Shown here: positions 40,500 through 49,888 of the stretch, in pieces
How positions within the stretch are numbered: position 1 is the first letter of the stretch
Layout of the letters: every line of letters begins with the position of its first letter
NCBI RefSeq assembly: GCF_023935105.1
Contig: NZ_CP096040.1
Location: forward strand, 4,941,001 to 5,005,000
Length of the DNA: 64,000 nt
DNA from: Caulobacter segnis
GTDB taxonomy: Bacteria > Pseudomonadota > Alphaproteobacteria > Caulobacterales > Caulobacteraceae
Reading direction: 5' to 3'
The notes under the pieces: model-generated
What the model was told of the DNA's origin: nothing
The model's input: only the letters and a program-made list of their open reading frames with translations
Databases searched by the model: none
Made by a program: the position numbers and the translations under genes

Positions 40500-41879
40500 T
40501 CAGCGCGCCTGGGCCGCAATTGGCATCGCCGGCGTCGGCCGCCGGCCCGTGGTGGTCCAGGCCTGCAGGGCGTCGAAGGCGGCGCCGAGCTGTCCGGGGG
40601 TGAAGCCGCAGTGGGCCAGCCCTTCGAGGCCCGTGCCTGTAAGGGGCATGGTGATCTCGGGCACGGTGATGGCCAGCAGGCGGTCGGCGTTTCCGGCAGC
40701 CTCTGTTTTGCGGATCAGACCTTCGAACTGGCTGTAGGGCACCAGGGAATCGATGCGGTTGTGGATGGCCACCAAAGGAACGGAGAACCGGCCTGTCGAA
40801 CGCCGCCAACGATCCGCATAAGCCACCGCCGAAGGGGTGGCGCTCACACGACCGATGTCGCGGTTGAGGGCGGCCGCCTCCTCTGCCGATAACAGGGGAC
40901 TGGCGTAGACCTTGGTCGAACTGTCGTAGACGCCGCCGCCGAAGGTGGCGTTCATGTCGTCCATCCCAAGGGCGACGGTCATGATCGGGACGATCAGGGA
41001 GGCCGGCTCCGGAGTCACCCCGGTGATCGAGGCGATCTTGTTGATGATTTGCGCCTCGCGGCCGTCGGGGGTCTTGCGCGCCGCCTTGAAGAGCGCCGCG
41101 ATCGGATCGGCGATCCGCTTCATCTGCAGGAGCCGGAAGGGTTCGTTCAGCGCCCCGATGGCGTTCGGCGCGATCGGGGACAGGGCCGAACGGTTGAGAT
41201 CGACGTTCCCGGGCAAGGCGTAGGGGGTGCCGCGAGTATAGTAGGCGTAGAGGGCCCGCAGATCGATCAGCAGGCCCACCTCGTCGGTCCAGTTGTCGAC
41301 CAAGCCACAGCCCGAAAGTGCGCCGTTGAACGCATCCGGTCGTGTCTCGATGATGGCCATGACGATATTGCCGCCCATGGAGCCGCCGGCCACATAAGCT
41401 TCGCTCACCCCCATTCGTCCGAGAAAGGCGCGCAGTCGCAAAGTGTTCTCGACGGCGGATTCGACGCCGATCCCAGCCTTGTCAAAATCGCTGTGGGCGA
41501 TGGCGAAGCCCTGCGCATACGCGCCCTTCATCAGCCCCCCCGACGGGTCCTTGTCCGCGGGGTCTTCGGAGACGGCGATCGAACTGCCGGGCGCAGAGTA
41601 GCCATGGGCGAAGACCAGCACCTTGCCGTTCCAGCGAGCCGGGACGGCCATGGCGAAATGGTCGCCCTCCAACCTGCCGTTGACGGTGAAGCCGCCGTCT
41701 TTGCGCGGCCTGGCCTTGATATCCGTCGCCTGAGCGGAAGCCCTTTCGGCGAAGGAGGCCTGGGCGGGTTGCAGTTCGGCGTTGGCTCGGGTGCTGCAGC
41801 CAGCGCTGGACAAGGCGGCGGCGAGGGCCAAGCCCGCCAGGCACGCGGGTCCTCGACCGCGGAGCGGCTTCATGGACAT
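40500..41879 (-). CDS. secreted alpha/beta hydrolase, paralogue A (lipoprotein)
   Basis: A 459-residue exported enzyme. The signal ends at the lipobox AGC (C28 region, LSSAGCST), so it is lipid-anchored, unlike its two paralogues. The nucleophile elbow is GGSMGGN. A conserved Asp is in HNRIDSLVPYSQ and the His in GLAHCGFTPGQ, the same signature as in the genes at 41908 and 45649. Overall it is a large alpha/beta hydrolase, plausibly an esterase. It lies between paralogue B and the ligase gene in one operon. The real substrate is unknown; an acyl or aryl ester of a sugar would fit the neighbours. Confidence 0.85.
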   Translation of the reverse strand: MSMKPLRGRGPACLAGLALAAALSSAGCSTRANAELQPAQASFAERASAQATDIKARPRKDGGFTVNGRLEGDHFAMAVPARWNGKVLVFAHGYSAPGSSIAVSEDPADKDPSGGLMKGAYAQGFAIAHSDFDKAGIGVESAVENTLRLRAFLGRMGVSEAYVAGGSMGGNIVMAIIETRPDAFNGALSGCGLVDNWTDEVGLLIDLRALYAYYTRGTPYALPGNVDLNRSALSPIAPNAIGALNEPFRLLQMKRIADPIAALFKAARKTPDGREAQIINKIASITGVTPEPASLIVPIMTVALGMDDMNATFGGGVYDSSTKVYASPLLSAEEAAALNRDIGRVSATPSAVAYADRWRRSTGRFSVPLVAIHNRIDSLVPYSQFEGLIRKTEAAGNADRLLAITVPEITMPLTGTGLEGLAHCGFTPGQLGAAFDALQAWTTTGRRPTPAMPIAAQAR

Positions 41880-41907
41880 TGGAAAACCTGAGATCTGTGG
41901 TTGAACA

Positions 41908-43281
41908 TCACTTGATCGCGTCAGCGGACGGCTTGCGGCCGATCTCGGCCCATTGACGCAACGCGTTCCAAGCCGCCGCGGTCTGGGCTTGGTCGAAGCC
42001 GCAGTGTGTGTAGCCTTCCACCCCGCCCGGCAGCGGCGCCTTCACCGCGGGCACCGCGTAGGCGGCGAGCTTGTCCTGCTCGCCAGCCTTGGCCACGGCT
42101 TTGGCGAAAGCCTCTTCCTGCGAATAGGGGACCAGCGAATCGATGCGGTTGTGAAGGGTGACCAGCGGCGTCCTGATCCGCCCCTTAGCGGTATGCCAAC
42201 GGTCGAGATAGGCCAGGGCGGGGGCGTCCGCCTTCAGGCGCTGAACCCCGGCGTTGATCGCCGCCGCCTCCTGAGGGCTCATGTCGGGCGTGGAGAAGTC
42301 GCGGCCCTCGTTGCCGTAGACCCAGCCGCCGGCCGTCGCGATCAGATCCTCCGACGCCAAGGTCGCGGTCACCAGCGGATAGACCAGGGACGCGGCGTCG
42401 TACTCGAAGCCGCCAATCGTCGTGACCTGGCGAACGATGCGCGCCTCGGGGCCTTGCGGATTTCGCTGCGCCGCCGCCCACAGCGCCAGCGGCGGGGCGG
42501 CCATCTTGATCATTTGTCCAAAGACATAGGCCTGGGCGGTCGCGTCGTCGGCGCCCGTGGGTGGCTCCGGCGCGATGACGTTTCGGCGAAGATCCGTCTG
42601 GGGATAGGCGTAGGGTCCGCCGCGCGTGAGGAAGGCGTAGGCGGCCCGCATGTCGTAAAGCCGGCTCAGCAGGTCGCGCCAGCTGTTGACGACCCCGCAC
42701 CGCGCCAACCCACCCGCGAACGCCTCTGGATGCGTCTCCAGCAGCGTGACGACGATGCCACCGCCCATGGAGTCGCCAGCGACATAGATCCGCTTGCCGC
42801 CAAGGCCGGCCACGAGATCGCGCAAGCGCAAGGTGTTGACCGCGCCTGTCTCCACGCCGAGACCGGCCTTGTCGTACGCGCTGTGTCCCGCCGCGAAACC
42901 CTGGCCGTAGGCCTCCTTGAGGAGACCGGACTTGTCGACCGGGTTGGCGGAAACGGTGACAGGCGTGCCGGGCGCGCTGTAGCCATGCGCATAGACCAGC
43001 CCGTCGCCGTTCCAGTCGGCCGGAATGGCCAGCGCGAACTGGGCGCCCTTCAGCTTGCCGCCTAGCAACAGCCCGCCGTCCGTTCCCGGGCGGCCCTGGA
43101 CGTCGGTTGCGCCAAGCGCGACGGCTTTTTCCACCAGCCTCGCCTGGGCGGGCGTCAACGCCTTGCCAGCCTCCGCGCCCGTCGCGATGAGCGGGGCGGC
43201 GATCGGTGCGGACGCCGCGCTCATGGCCAGCATCAAGGGGAACAGTCCCACCAGAAGGCGCAATCTCAATGAGCGGACCAT
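41908..43281 (-). CDS. secreted alpha/beta hydrolase, paralogue B
   Basis: A 457-residue enzyme with a Sec signal peptide (MVRSLRLRLLVGLFPLMLAM, cleavage after SAAS-APIA). Catalytic signature: GDSMGGG (nucleophile), HNRIDSLVPYSQ (Asp) and GYTHCGFDQAQ (His). GGAG lies six bases before ATG 43281, and that ATG overlaps the stop of the upstream esterase gene by one base (TGATG), so translation is coupled. The frame is open further upstream, but that is only antisense and shadow sequence of the esterase gene. It is about 40% similar by eye to paralogues A and C, which is an impression and not a measurement. Confidence 0.87.
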   Translation of the reverse strand: MVRSLRLRLLVGLFPLMLAMSAASAPIAAPLIATGAEAGKALTPAQARLVEKAVALGATDVQGRPGTDGGLLLGGKLKGAQFALAIPADWNGDGLVYAHGYSAPGTPVTVSANPVDKSGLLKEAYGQGFAAGHSAYDKAGLGVETGAVNTLRLRDLVAGLGGKRIYVAGDSMGGGIVVTLLETHPEAFAGGLARCGVVNSWRDLLSRLYDMRAAYAFLTRGGPYAYPQTDLRRNVIAPEPPTGADDATAQAYVFGQMIKMAAPPLALWAAAQRNPQGPEARIVRQVTTIGGFEYDAASLVYPLVTATLASEDLIATAGGWVYGNEGRDFSTPDMSPQEAAAINAGVQRLKADAPALAYLDRWHTAKGRIRTPLVTLHNRIDSLVPYSQEEAFAKAVAKAGEQDKLAAYAVPAVKAPLPGGVEGYTHCGFDQAQTAAAWNALRQWAEIGRKPSADAIK

Positions 43282-44354
43282 CACGGTCTCCGGGTCGAGG
43301 GTGGGGACGAGAGGGGATCGACGCCGAGCCAGCGGTCGAAGAAGCTCGCGATGCGCGCGTAGGCTTCCTTGGATTCCGGCATGTCCGGCCAGACGAAGAA
43401 GGCGTGCGGCAGGCCGTCGAAGAGCTGCAGATCGCTCTCGACGCCCAGCCGGGCCAACCGGCGATGGGCCAGGCTGAGCGCGCTGACCGCGAAGTCTCGC
43501 CCGCCCGCCAGCAGCAGGGTCGGCGGCATCAGCGCCGTCTCCGCGTCGGACGTCAGGGGATAGGCGGCCGCGTCGTCGTGGGAAACGCCGGCCATGTAGG
43601 GCGTGGGCAAGACGTCCGGCAGCGGCGGCGTTCCGGGGCCCGTCGGCGCCAGGCCGGCCAGATAGGGGCTGTCGCCGGAATAGGGCGCGCCGGTGCCGCA
43701 CAGCGTGCCGATCGCCCCGGGCCGTGGGAGACCCTGCCTTCTGATCCAAGCGACCGCCTGGGCCGTGATGACGCCCCCCGCCGAACAGCCATAGATGCCG
43801 ATATTGGCCGCCGGATAACGCGCCAGCAGTGCGCGGTACACCGCCGCCACGTCTTCGGAGGCGGCGGGATAGCGATGCTCGGGCGCCAGTCGATAGTCGA
43901 CCGCGACCACCCGAACGCCCATCGTCGCGGCGATCGGTATGGCCTCGACGAGCGCGCCGGAGCCCGCACCCCACAGGAAGGCGCCGCCGTGAACGTTGAT
44001 CAGCACTCTGTCCTTGTTACGCGCCGATGCGCCGCCGATAGGTTCGACTGTATCGACCGGCACGCCGTTCAAGGTGTCATGGGCTTCAACGACTTTGAAG
44101 CCGCGCCTCATCTCGGCCAGCCGCTCGTCGTTGAACGCGCCGTAGAACGCCTTTTGCCTGCTAAGATCGCCCTTGAAGTCCGGCGCCTTGGCCGCCTCGA
44201 TCCGCAGGAGGACGGCGCGGGCCTCGGCGCTGAGTTGGTTGGAGGGCGGTAGGACCGAAGTCGGCGACGGGCCCTGCCCCCGCGCGGGATCGGTCAGGAG
44301 CGCCAGACCCGCGACAGCGCCAGCGACACTTGCAAGAACAGACCGCGCTCGCAT
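43281..44354 (-). CDS. secreted HSL-type alpha/beta hydrolase (esterase)
   Basis: A 357-residue protein with a signal peptide (MRARSVLASVAGAVAGLALL, ending near ARG). The HSL-family motifs are HGGAFLW (oxyanion), GCSAGG (nucleophile Ser), GGRDFAV (Asp) and LPHAFF (His). It is of a different family from the three ~457-residue hydrolases in the same operon. Its start overlaps the GH1 gene stop by one base and its stop overlaps the next start by one base. It is probably periplasmic and cuts carboxylic esters of small molecules. Confidence 0.9.
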   Translation of the reverse strand: MRARSVLASVAGAVAGLALLTDPARGQGPSPTSVLPPSNQLSAEARAVLLRIEAAKAPDFKGDLSRQKAFYGAFNDERLAEMRRGFKVVEAHDTLNGVPVDTVEPIGGASARNKDRVLINVHGGAFLWGAGSGALVEAIPIAATMGVRVVAVDYRLAPEHRYPAASEDVAAVYRALLARYPAANIGIYGCSAGGVITAQAVAWIRRQGLPRPGAIGTLCGTGAPYSGDSPYLAGLAPTGPGTPPLPDVLPTPYMAGVSHDDAAAYPLTSDAETALMPPTLLLAGGRDFAVSALSLAHRRLARLGVESDLQLFDGLPHAFFVWPDMPESKEAYARIASFFDRWLGVDPLSSPPSTRRP

Positions 44355-45652
44355 CACGCCACCCCGCCCGACCGCGCGATCCGTCCCAAGACCTCGGCGC
44401 TGGGCTTGGGCGTTCGCCGGAACGTGCGGCGATCCACCGCCACCAAGCCGAACTTGGGCCCGTAGCCGGATAGCCATTCGAAGTTGTCCAGCAGCGACCA
44501 GTGGATATAGCCCAGAACCGGGACGCCCGTGGCCCGGGCCGACAGCACCGAGGCGACCGCCTCGGGGATGAACCGGGCGCGTTCGGCGTCGTCTTCGGCG
44601 TCTATGCCGTTTTCCGTCACCAGCACCGGCTTGCCGGTCCGCGCATAAACAGACCTGACGACGTTGCCGACGGCCGACGGAAACCACTCCTGGCCGTTGG
44701 GACGCCGAGGTCCCCCAGGCGGCGCCGACACAGATCGCTCGCGCCCGATGTAGTCGCGGCCATAGACCTGCACGCCGATGAAATCGTCGCCGGCCGCGGC
44801 GGCGAAGAAGGACTCGTACACATCGGCCCGTTTTCGCTCGAGGGCGCTGTCGGGAACGACGGCCACCTCGTCGGGTATCGCCAGGCTCAGCCCCACCGGC
44901 AGATCGGAGCGGTGCGCCTTGATCGCGGCCCGGGCCAGCCGATGGGCGGAGATGACGTGCGGGATCATCGGACGCGGATCCTTGTCGCCCATCAGCAAGG
45001 AAAAGCGGCTGGATCCGCTGGCCTTGGCCGCGGCGGCGATGCAGGCCGCCATGCGGGCGGTGAACGCCGCCGGGGGCGGGCTTGCAGACCATCGCCCCCC
45101 CAGGGCCAGGTTCGGTTCGTTGAAGGTCAGGGCATGGCTGAGACCGTCAGCCACGCGCCGGCTCACGCGGTCGCAGAAGCGCGCGAAGAGCTCGGGCGCT
45201 TGCGGATTTTCCCAGCCGCCCTCGGCGGCGAACCACCGCGGCGTGGTGAAGTGATTGAACGTGACGACAGGCGCCAGGCCCTGTTCGCGGCAATGGTCGA
45301 CCATGCGGCCGTAGTGGTCCAGGAACGCTTGGCTGAACTGTCCCTTGGTGGGCTCGATCCGCGACCACTCGATCGAGAACCGGTAGCAGTTCAGGCCCAG
45401 CGCCTTGACGATGGCGATGTCTTCGCGCCAGTGATGCAGGCTGTCGCAGGCGTCGCCGGACGGCTCGGCGAACACCGTGGGAGTGACCTGCTCCAGAAGC
45501 CAGATGTCGGCATTGACGTTGTTGCCTTCGACCTGGTGTCCGGCGGTGGCCGCCCCCCACAGGAAGTGCGGCTTGGCGGCGACCTGCCCCGCCCGCGCAG
45601 ACGCCGCGGCGGCCAGGCCAAGTCCCAGCGCTTTACGGCGATCCAGCCTCAT
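44354..45652 (-). CDS. exported GH1 beta-glucosidase-like enzyme
   Basis: A 432-residue family-1 glycoside hydrolase with a twin-arginine signal (RRKALGLGLAAAASARA). The acid/base Glu is in TFNEPN (E179) and the nucleophile Glu in VTENG (E347). Other family motifs are GAATAGHQVEG, FSIEWSRIEP and WSLLDNFEW. It would release glucose or a related sugar from a beta-glycoside in the periplasm. ATG 45652 overlaps the stop of paralogue C by four bases (ATGA). Its presence between esterases suggests that the operon's substrate carries both a sugar and an ester bond. Confidence 0.92.
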   Translation of the reverse strand: MRLDRRKALGLGLAAAASARAGQVAAKPHFLWGAATAGHQVEGNNVNADIWLLEQVTPTVFAEPSGDACDSLHHWREDIAIVKALGLNCYRFSIEWSRIEPTKGQFSQAFLDHYGRMVDHCREQGLAPVVTFNHFTTPRWFAAEGGWENPQAPELFARFCDRVSRRVADGLSHALTFNEPNLALGGRWSASPPPAAFTARMAACIAAAAKASGSSRFSLLMGDKDPRPMIPHVISAHRLARAAIKAHRSDLPVGLSLAIPDEVAVVPDSALERKRADVYESFFAAAAGDDFIGVQVYGRDYIGRERSVSAPPGGPRRPNGQEWFPSAVGNVVRSVYARTGKPVLVTENGIDAEDDAERARFIPEAVASVLSARATGVPVLGYIHWSLLDNFEWLSGYGPKFGLVAVDRRTFRRTPKPSAEVLGRIARSGGVA

Positions 45653-47016
45653 CGCACCGCATCCGCGCCAGGCTTCTTGCCGCTTCGGACCCAATCTCGC
45701 ATGGCTTCGAACGCGGCGATGTTCTGGCCTGGCGAGAAACCGCAGTGCGTGAACCCTTCCAGACCTTCGGGCAGAGGCACGCGAGTCGGCTCCAAAGCGT
45801 ACTGAGCCAGTCTGCCGCTGTTCCCGGCCTCGGCGACGACCCGACCCAGGCCCTCGGACTGCGAAAACGGCACGAGGGCGTCGATCGTCTGATGCGCCGT
45901 CACCAGAGGGATCTCGAATGTTCCGCTGGTTTCGTGCCAGGCGCGGGCATAGGCGACGGCCGCGGCGTCAGCGTCATAGCGCTGCATCTTGCGATTGAAG
46001 TCCGCCGCCTCGTCGGGCGTCATTTCCGGCGGCGCGTAGACGCGCGCGCGATTGCCGATCGGCAAGCCGCCCATGGTCGCGATGATGTCGTCCATGCCCA
46101 GGGCCGCCGCAGAGAGGGGCGCGCCCAAAGCCGCCGGATCAGGCGTGAAGCCGCCGATCGCCGCCACCTGCTGGATGATCCGGGCCTCCGGGCCTGCGGG
46201 GTTGGCCTTGGCGGCCAGGAAGAGGCCGAAGATGGGCGTCAACAGCCGCATCTTCTGGGCTTCACGGAACGCATCGCCCGGTGTGGCGTCGCCGGCGGGC
46301 GGCGTCACGGGCAAGGCCGAGCGCGTCAGGTCTTTTTCGCCGGGCAAGGCGTAGGGCGTGCCCGCGGTCAGGATGTCGTAGGCCCCGCGCATGTCGGTCA
46401 GCTGCTGGATGAGTGGCCGCCAGCCCTGGGTGACGCCGCACATCGCGACCGCGCCAGAGAACGCCGTCGGATAGCGATCGATTAGCGCCATCACGATGCT
46501 GCCGCCCATGGAGCCGCCGACGGCATAGAAGCGCTCGCCCCCCAGGGTGGCCGCCAGAGCGCGCAAGCGCATGGTGTTCTTGGCGCCGGACTCGGTCGCG
46601 ATACCGGACTTGTCGAACGCCGCGACGCCACTGGCCACGCCCTCGTCATACAGGTGGTTGAACAAGCCGCCTCCCGGGTCCTTGGCGAGCAGATCCATGG
46701 GGACGGTCGGCGCCGAGCCCGGCGTGGCGTAGCCTTGGCCGAACAGCATGATTTCGCCACGCCAGGTCGCCGGAATCGCCAGGACGAAGGCGCGTCCCTC
46801 GAGCGTCCCCTTGAGGATCATGCCGCCAGCAGGAGCGGCCGAGGCGCTCAGATCTTGCGCGCCCGCCCGCTCCGCCTTGACCAAAAGCTTGGCTTGGGCC
46901 GAGGTGGGCGCGAAGGCCGAAGCGGCGTGCGCCGGCGCGGCCGGTTGCTCTGCGCGCGCGACGGCCGAGCAGAGGAACACGGCCCCCAGCGCCGCGCTGG
47001 AAATCCAATGTCGCAT
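45649..47016 (-). CDS. secreted alpha/beta hydrolase, paralogue C
   Basis: A 455-residue enzyme with a signal peptide (MRHWISSAALGAVFLCSAVA, then RAEQ). It has the same signature as paralogues A and B: GGSMGGS, an Asp in HQTIDALVPFSQ (His-Asn replaced by His-Gln) and GFTHCGFSPGQ. It starts ten bases after the TonB-dependent receptor stop. Two tandem-like copies elsewhere in the operon and this one point to repeated duplication within one gene cluster, perhaps to attack several ester positions of one substrate. Confidence 0.87.
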   Translation of the reverse strand: MRHWISSAALGAVFLCSAVARAEQPAAPAHAASAFAPTSAQAKLLVKAERAGAQDLSASAAPAGGMILKGTLEGRAFVLAIPATWRGEIMLFGQGYATPGSAPTVPMDLLAKDPGGGLFNHLYDEGVASGVAAFDKSGIATESGAKNTMRLRALAATLGGERFYAVGGSMGGSIVMALIDRYPTAFSGAVAMCGVTQGWRPLIQQLTDMRGAYDILTAGTPYALPGEKDLTRSALPVTPPAGDATPGDAFREAQKMRLLTPIFGLFLAAKANPAGPEARIIQQVAAIGGFTPDPAALGAPLSAAALGMDDIIATMGGLPIGNRARVYAPPEMTPDEAADFNRKMQRYDADAAAVAYARAWHETSGTFEIPLVTAHQTIDALVPFSQSEGLGRVVAEAGNSGRLAQYALEPTRVPLPEGLEGFTHCGFSPGQNIAAFEAMRDWVRSGKKPGADAVR

Positions 47017-47026
47017 GATCAGCCCC

Positions 47027-49804
47027 TCAGTACCGGTAGCGGAGCTGAACGCCGTACTGAGCGGGCTCGCCGAAGATCGAGCCTGCGAAGCCGGAGTTGT
47101 TGTATCCGGGGTTGGCGGTGACGCGGTAGGTCTTGTCCAGCACGTTGGTGGCGAAGACGGCCAGGTCCAGCCGCGCGCCCCAGACCTCCCGCCAGTCGAG
47201 CCTCAGGTTCAGCAGCCCATAGGCGGCGATCGTATCGAAGGGCTGCGCTTCGGGCGTCACGCGCTGGCTCGACTGATGCGACCAGTTGGCGGTGAAATCG
47301 AGACGGCCCGCCTCGGCAGGGATGGGCAAGGCGATCGCGGCGCTCAGGCTGTATTTCTGCTTGGGGACGAAGGAGAACGGCGTGCCCGCCAAATCCCGGC
47401 TGGGCTGCGCGGCCGTCAGGGCCTGCGGGATCGCCGGGATAGCGATCGTATCGTATTCCAGATACTTGGCGGAGTTGTACGAGTAGGTCGCCCCCAGCGT
47501 CACGCCCTTGACCGGGATGATCATCCCTTCGAACTCGAGACCCAGAACCCGCGCCCGCTGGGCGTTGGTGAGGATATCCGAGCCCGAGATCGCGGCGCGC
47601 TGAATGACCTGGATGTCGTTGTACCAGGTGTAGAAGGCCGACAGATTGGTGCGCGCCCTGACGCCGTCCAGCGACCAGTCGCGCTTGATCCCCACCTCCG
47701 CGTCCGTCACCTGCTCTGGGCGTACAGCGAACAGGGGGTGGCTTTCGCCCAGGAACAGCGAAACGATCGGATTGCTGGCTCCGGACTTGTACCCCCGCCG
47801 CGAGACCGCATAGACGAGCGTCTCGGGGTCGGCCCGCCAGTCCAGACCGACCTGCCAAGTCGCGCCGTCGCTCTTGCCGTTGAAGGTCGGCGACGTGCAG
47901 TTCGGATATTTCAGGGTGGGAAAGCCTCCCGCGGCGACGGCCTTGAACGCGTCGTAGACGCAAAGATTGGCGTTGAGACCGATGACCTGAGCGGCCTGCG
48001 CCGGGCTCACAAGGCCTAGCGCCGCGAGCTTGCTGAAGATCTGATAGCTGTCGGCGTCCTGATAAGCCTGGATGTCGCCCCCGAACCGGTCCCACGTCCA
48101 CCGATAGCCGACCGTGGCGGTCAGGTTCGGCGCGATCTCATACTGCGCCTGGGCGTAGAGCGCCTTGCTGCGACCATCCACATGGGCGCTGGGCTGCAGG
48201 CTCAGGGCCGGCGCCAGAGGCCCGGACAGGCCCAGCGTGGACCAAAGCGCCTGCGGAACGATCAGCGGTCCGCCGCCCAGAAGCCCGCCTACCTGCATCG
48301 GATTGACGGTCCTAAACGTCAGCGGCGCCGGCGTCTTCTGGTCCAGGAAGAAGCCGCCGCCCTGCACGCGCAGCGGGCCACGGTCATATCGAACCTGCAG
48401 CTCCTCCGTCACGGTGCGCAGATTGTTGTTCCAGCCGCCGGGATAAGCCCCCAGAAGATCGGCGATCGGCAGGAGCGTGGAATCCCGATCATTGGCGCTA
48501 GTCGATCGGGTGCGCGCATAGCTCACGATGTTCTTCACCGTGACGGCGTCGCCGACCCGCCATTCGGTGTTGTTAAGGACCAGAAGGTTCTTGGCCCTTT
48601 CGAACGTCGGCACGCTGAGCGCCGTCTGGCGGACGCCCCGCGCCTGCTGGGCCGCGAGATAGGGCTGAAGCAGGGCGGCGTAGGGCCGCGCCGGGTTCAC
48701 CGCCAGCAGGATGCTGCCGCCGCCATGCTCGTCGACCTTGAGGTAGTTGACGGCCGTGTAGTTGCGTAGCCGCTCGGTCGGATTGAACTGGACGCCCAGG
48801 CGGAGGCTGTAATTGTTTCGGTTCAGGTAGTCGCGGCCGGTATTGACGTCGCGCACGTAGCCGTCGCGCTTGTCCATCTGGCCAGCGAGGCGGATCGCCA
48901 GGACGTTGTCGACGAGCGGCAGATTGACCGCGCCCTGCAGGCCGCGGCGGTCGAAGTTGCCGATCGTGGCGTCGATATAGCCCTCGACCGTGTCCATCTT
49001 GGGCCGCTCGGGCTCCATGAGCACCGCGCCGCCGGTGGTGTTGCGACCGAACAGCGTGCCTTGCGGCCCCTTCAGAATCTGCAGAGAGGCCAGGTCGTAG
49101 AAATTGCCCGGTCCGCTGGCCGAGCTCGGCACCTCGGCGAAGTAGCCCACGACCCCCGGACCGCTGCCCGTGCCCGGCCCGCCGCTCCCGCCCATGCCGC
49201 GGATGGTGTAGCTTTCCTGGTTGCGCGACACGTCCCCCAGCACCGAGAGCGAGGGGGTGAAGTTCTGAAGATCGCTGCCGTTATTGATCGACTTCTCGCG
49301 AATGGCGTCCTGCGAAAAGGCGGTGATCGCCACCGGAACGCGCTGCGCCCGCTCGGCTGTTCGGCGCGCGGTCACAACGATGTCGGTCATCACGGTCGCT
49401 TCGCTCGCGGAGGCCTGAGACGCCGCGTCGGCGGTCTCAGCCACCAGGGCGGCGTCGTTCGCACGGGCGTTCGGACGAGACACCGCAATCGAGCCGCTGG
49501 GGTCGCGATGGATCACAAGGCCCGATCCGGCGATGATCGCCTCGAGCGCGGCGTATTCGCCAAGCTTTCCATGGACCCCTGGAGATCGCATGGATTGGAT
49601 CTCGTCGACCCGATACAGGATCGCGCGTCCCGACTGCCGGGCCCAGGCGTCGAGCGCGGCCTTCATGGCGCCCGCTTCGATGACGTAGGTGCGAACTCGT
49701 GGCGCAAGCTCAGGCTGGGCGATCGTCGTCTGGGCCATCGCCGGCGCGCCGGTCAGGATCGCACCCATGGCCGCCGCGGCGAGCCAATTCTTCTTGCTCA
49801 TCAT
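47027..49804 (-). CDS. TonB-dependent transducer-type receptor with an STN domain
   Basis: A 925-residue receptor starting at one of two adjacent ATGs (49804 or 49801) behind GGGAGG. The signal peptide ends at APAMAQ. Residues about 40-110 form a secretin/TonB short N-terminal (STN) domain (YVIEAGAMKAALDAWARQSG), which in FecA-like transducers talks to FecR. A TonB box is likely in DIVVTARR. The plug has ILKGPQGTLFGRNTTGGAV and the barrel ends QLRYRY. With FecR and the sigma gene directly upstream it should both import the substrate and switch the operon on. Confidence 0.93.
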   Translation of the reverse strand: MMSKKNWLAAAAMGAILTGAPAMAQTTIAQPELAPRVRTYVIEAGAMKAALDAWARQSGRAILYRVDEIQSMRSPGVHGKLGEYAALEAIIAGSGLVIHRDPSGSIAVSRPNARANDAALVAETADAASQASASEATVMTDIVVTARRTAERAQRVPVAITAFSQDAIREKSINNGSDLQNFTPSLSVLGDVSRNQESYTIRGMGGSGGPGTGSGPGVVGYFAEVPSSASGPGNFYDLASLQILKGPQGTLFGRNTTGGAVLMEPERPKMDTVEGYIDATIGNFDRRGLQGAVNLPLVDNVLAIRLAGQMDKRDGYVRDVNTGRDYLNRNNYSLRLGVQFNPTERLRNYTAVNYLKVDEHGGGSILLAVNPARPYAALLQPYLAAQQARGVRQTALSVPTFERAKNLLVLNNTEWRVGDAVTVKNIVSYARTRSTSANDRDSTLLPIADLLGAYPGGWNNNLRTVTEELQVRYDRGPLRVQGGGFFLDQKTPAPLTFRTVNPMQVGGLLGGGPLIVPQALWSTLGLSGPLAPALSLQPSAHVDGRSKALYAQAQYEIAPNLTATVGYRWTWDRFGGDIQAYQDADSYQIFSKLAALGLVSPAQAAQVIGLNANLCVYDAFKAVAAGGFPTLKYPNCTSPTFNGKSDGATWQVGLDWRADPETLVYAVSRRGYKSGASNPIVSLFLGESHPLFAVRPEQVTDAEVGIKRDWSLDGVRARTNLSAFYTWYNDIQVIQRAAISGSDILTNAQRARVLGLEFEGMIIPVKGVTLGATYSYNSAKYLEYDTIAIPAIPQALTAAQPSRDLAGTPFSFVPKQKYSLSAAIALPIPAEAGRLDFTANWSHQSSQRVTPEAQPFDTIAAYGLLNLRLDWREVWGARLDLAVFATNVLDKTYRVTANPGYNNSGFAGSIFGEPAQYGVQLRYRY

Positions 49805-49888
49805 AGCCTCCCTCCCAGGCTCGAATGGCCTCTTCGGGCCACCTACGCACTGAGACGGTCGGCGAAGGAAACCTCGTAACACACCGGT

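Noticed and set aside
43282..43974. A 231-residue N-terminal extension of hydrolase B
   Set aside because: It overlaps the HSL esterase gene on the same strand in another frame; ATG 43281 has GGAG and a signal peptide.
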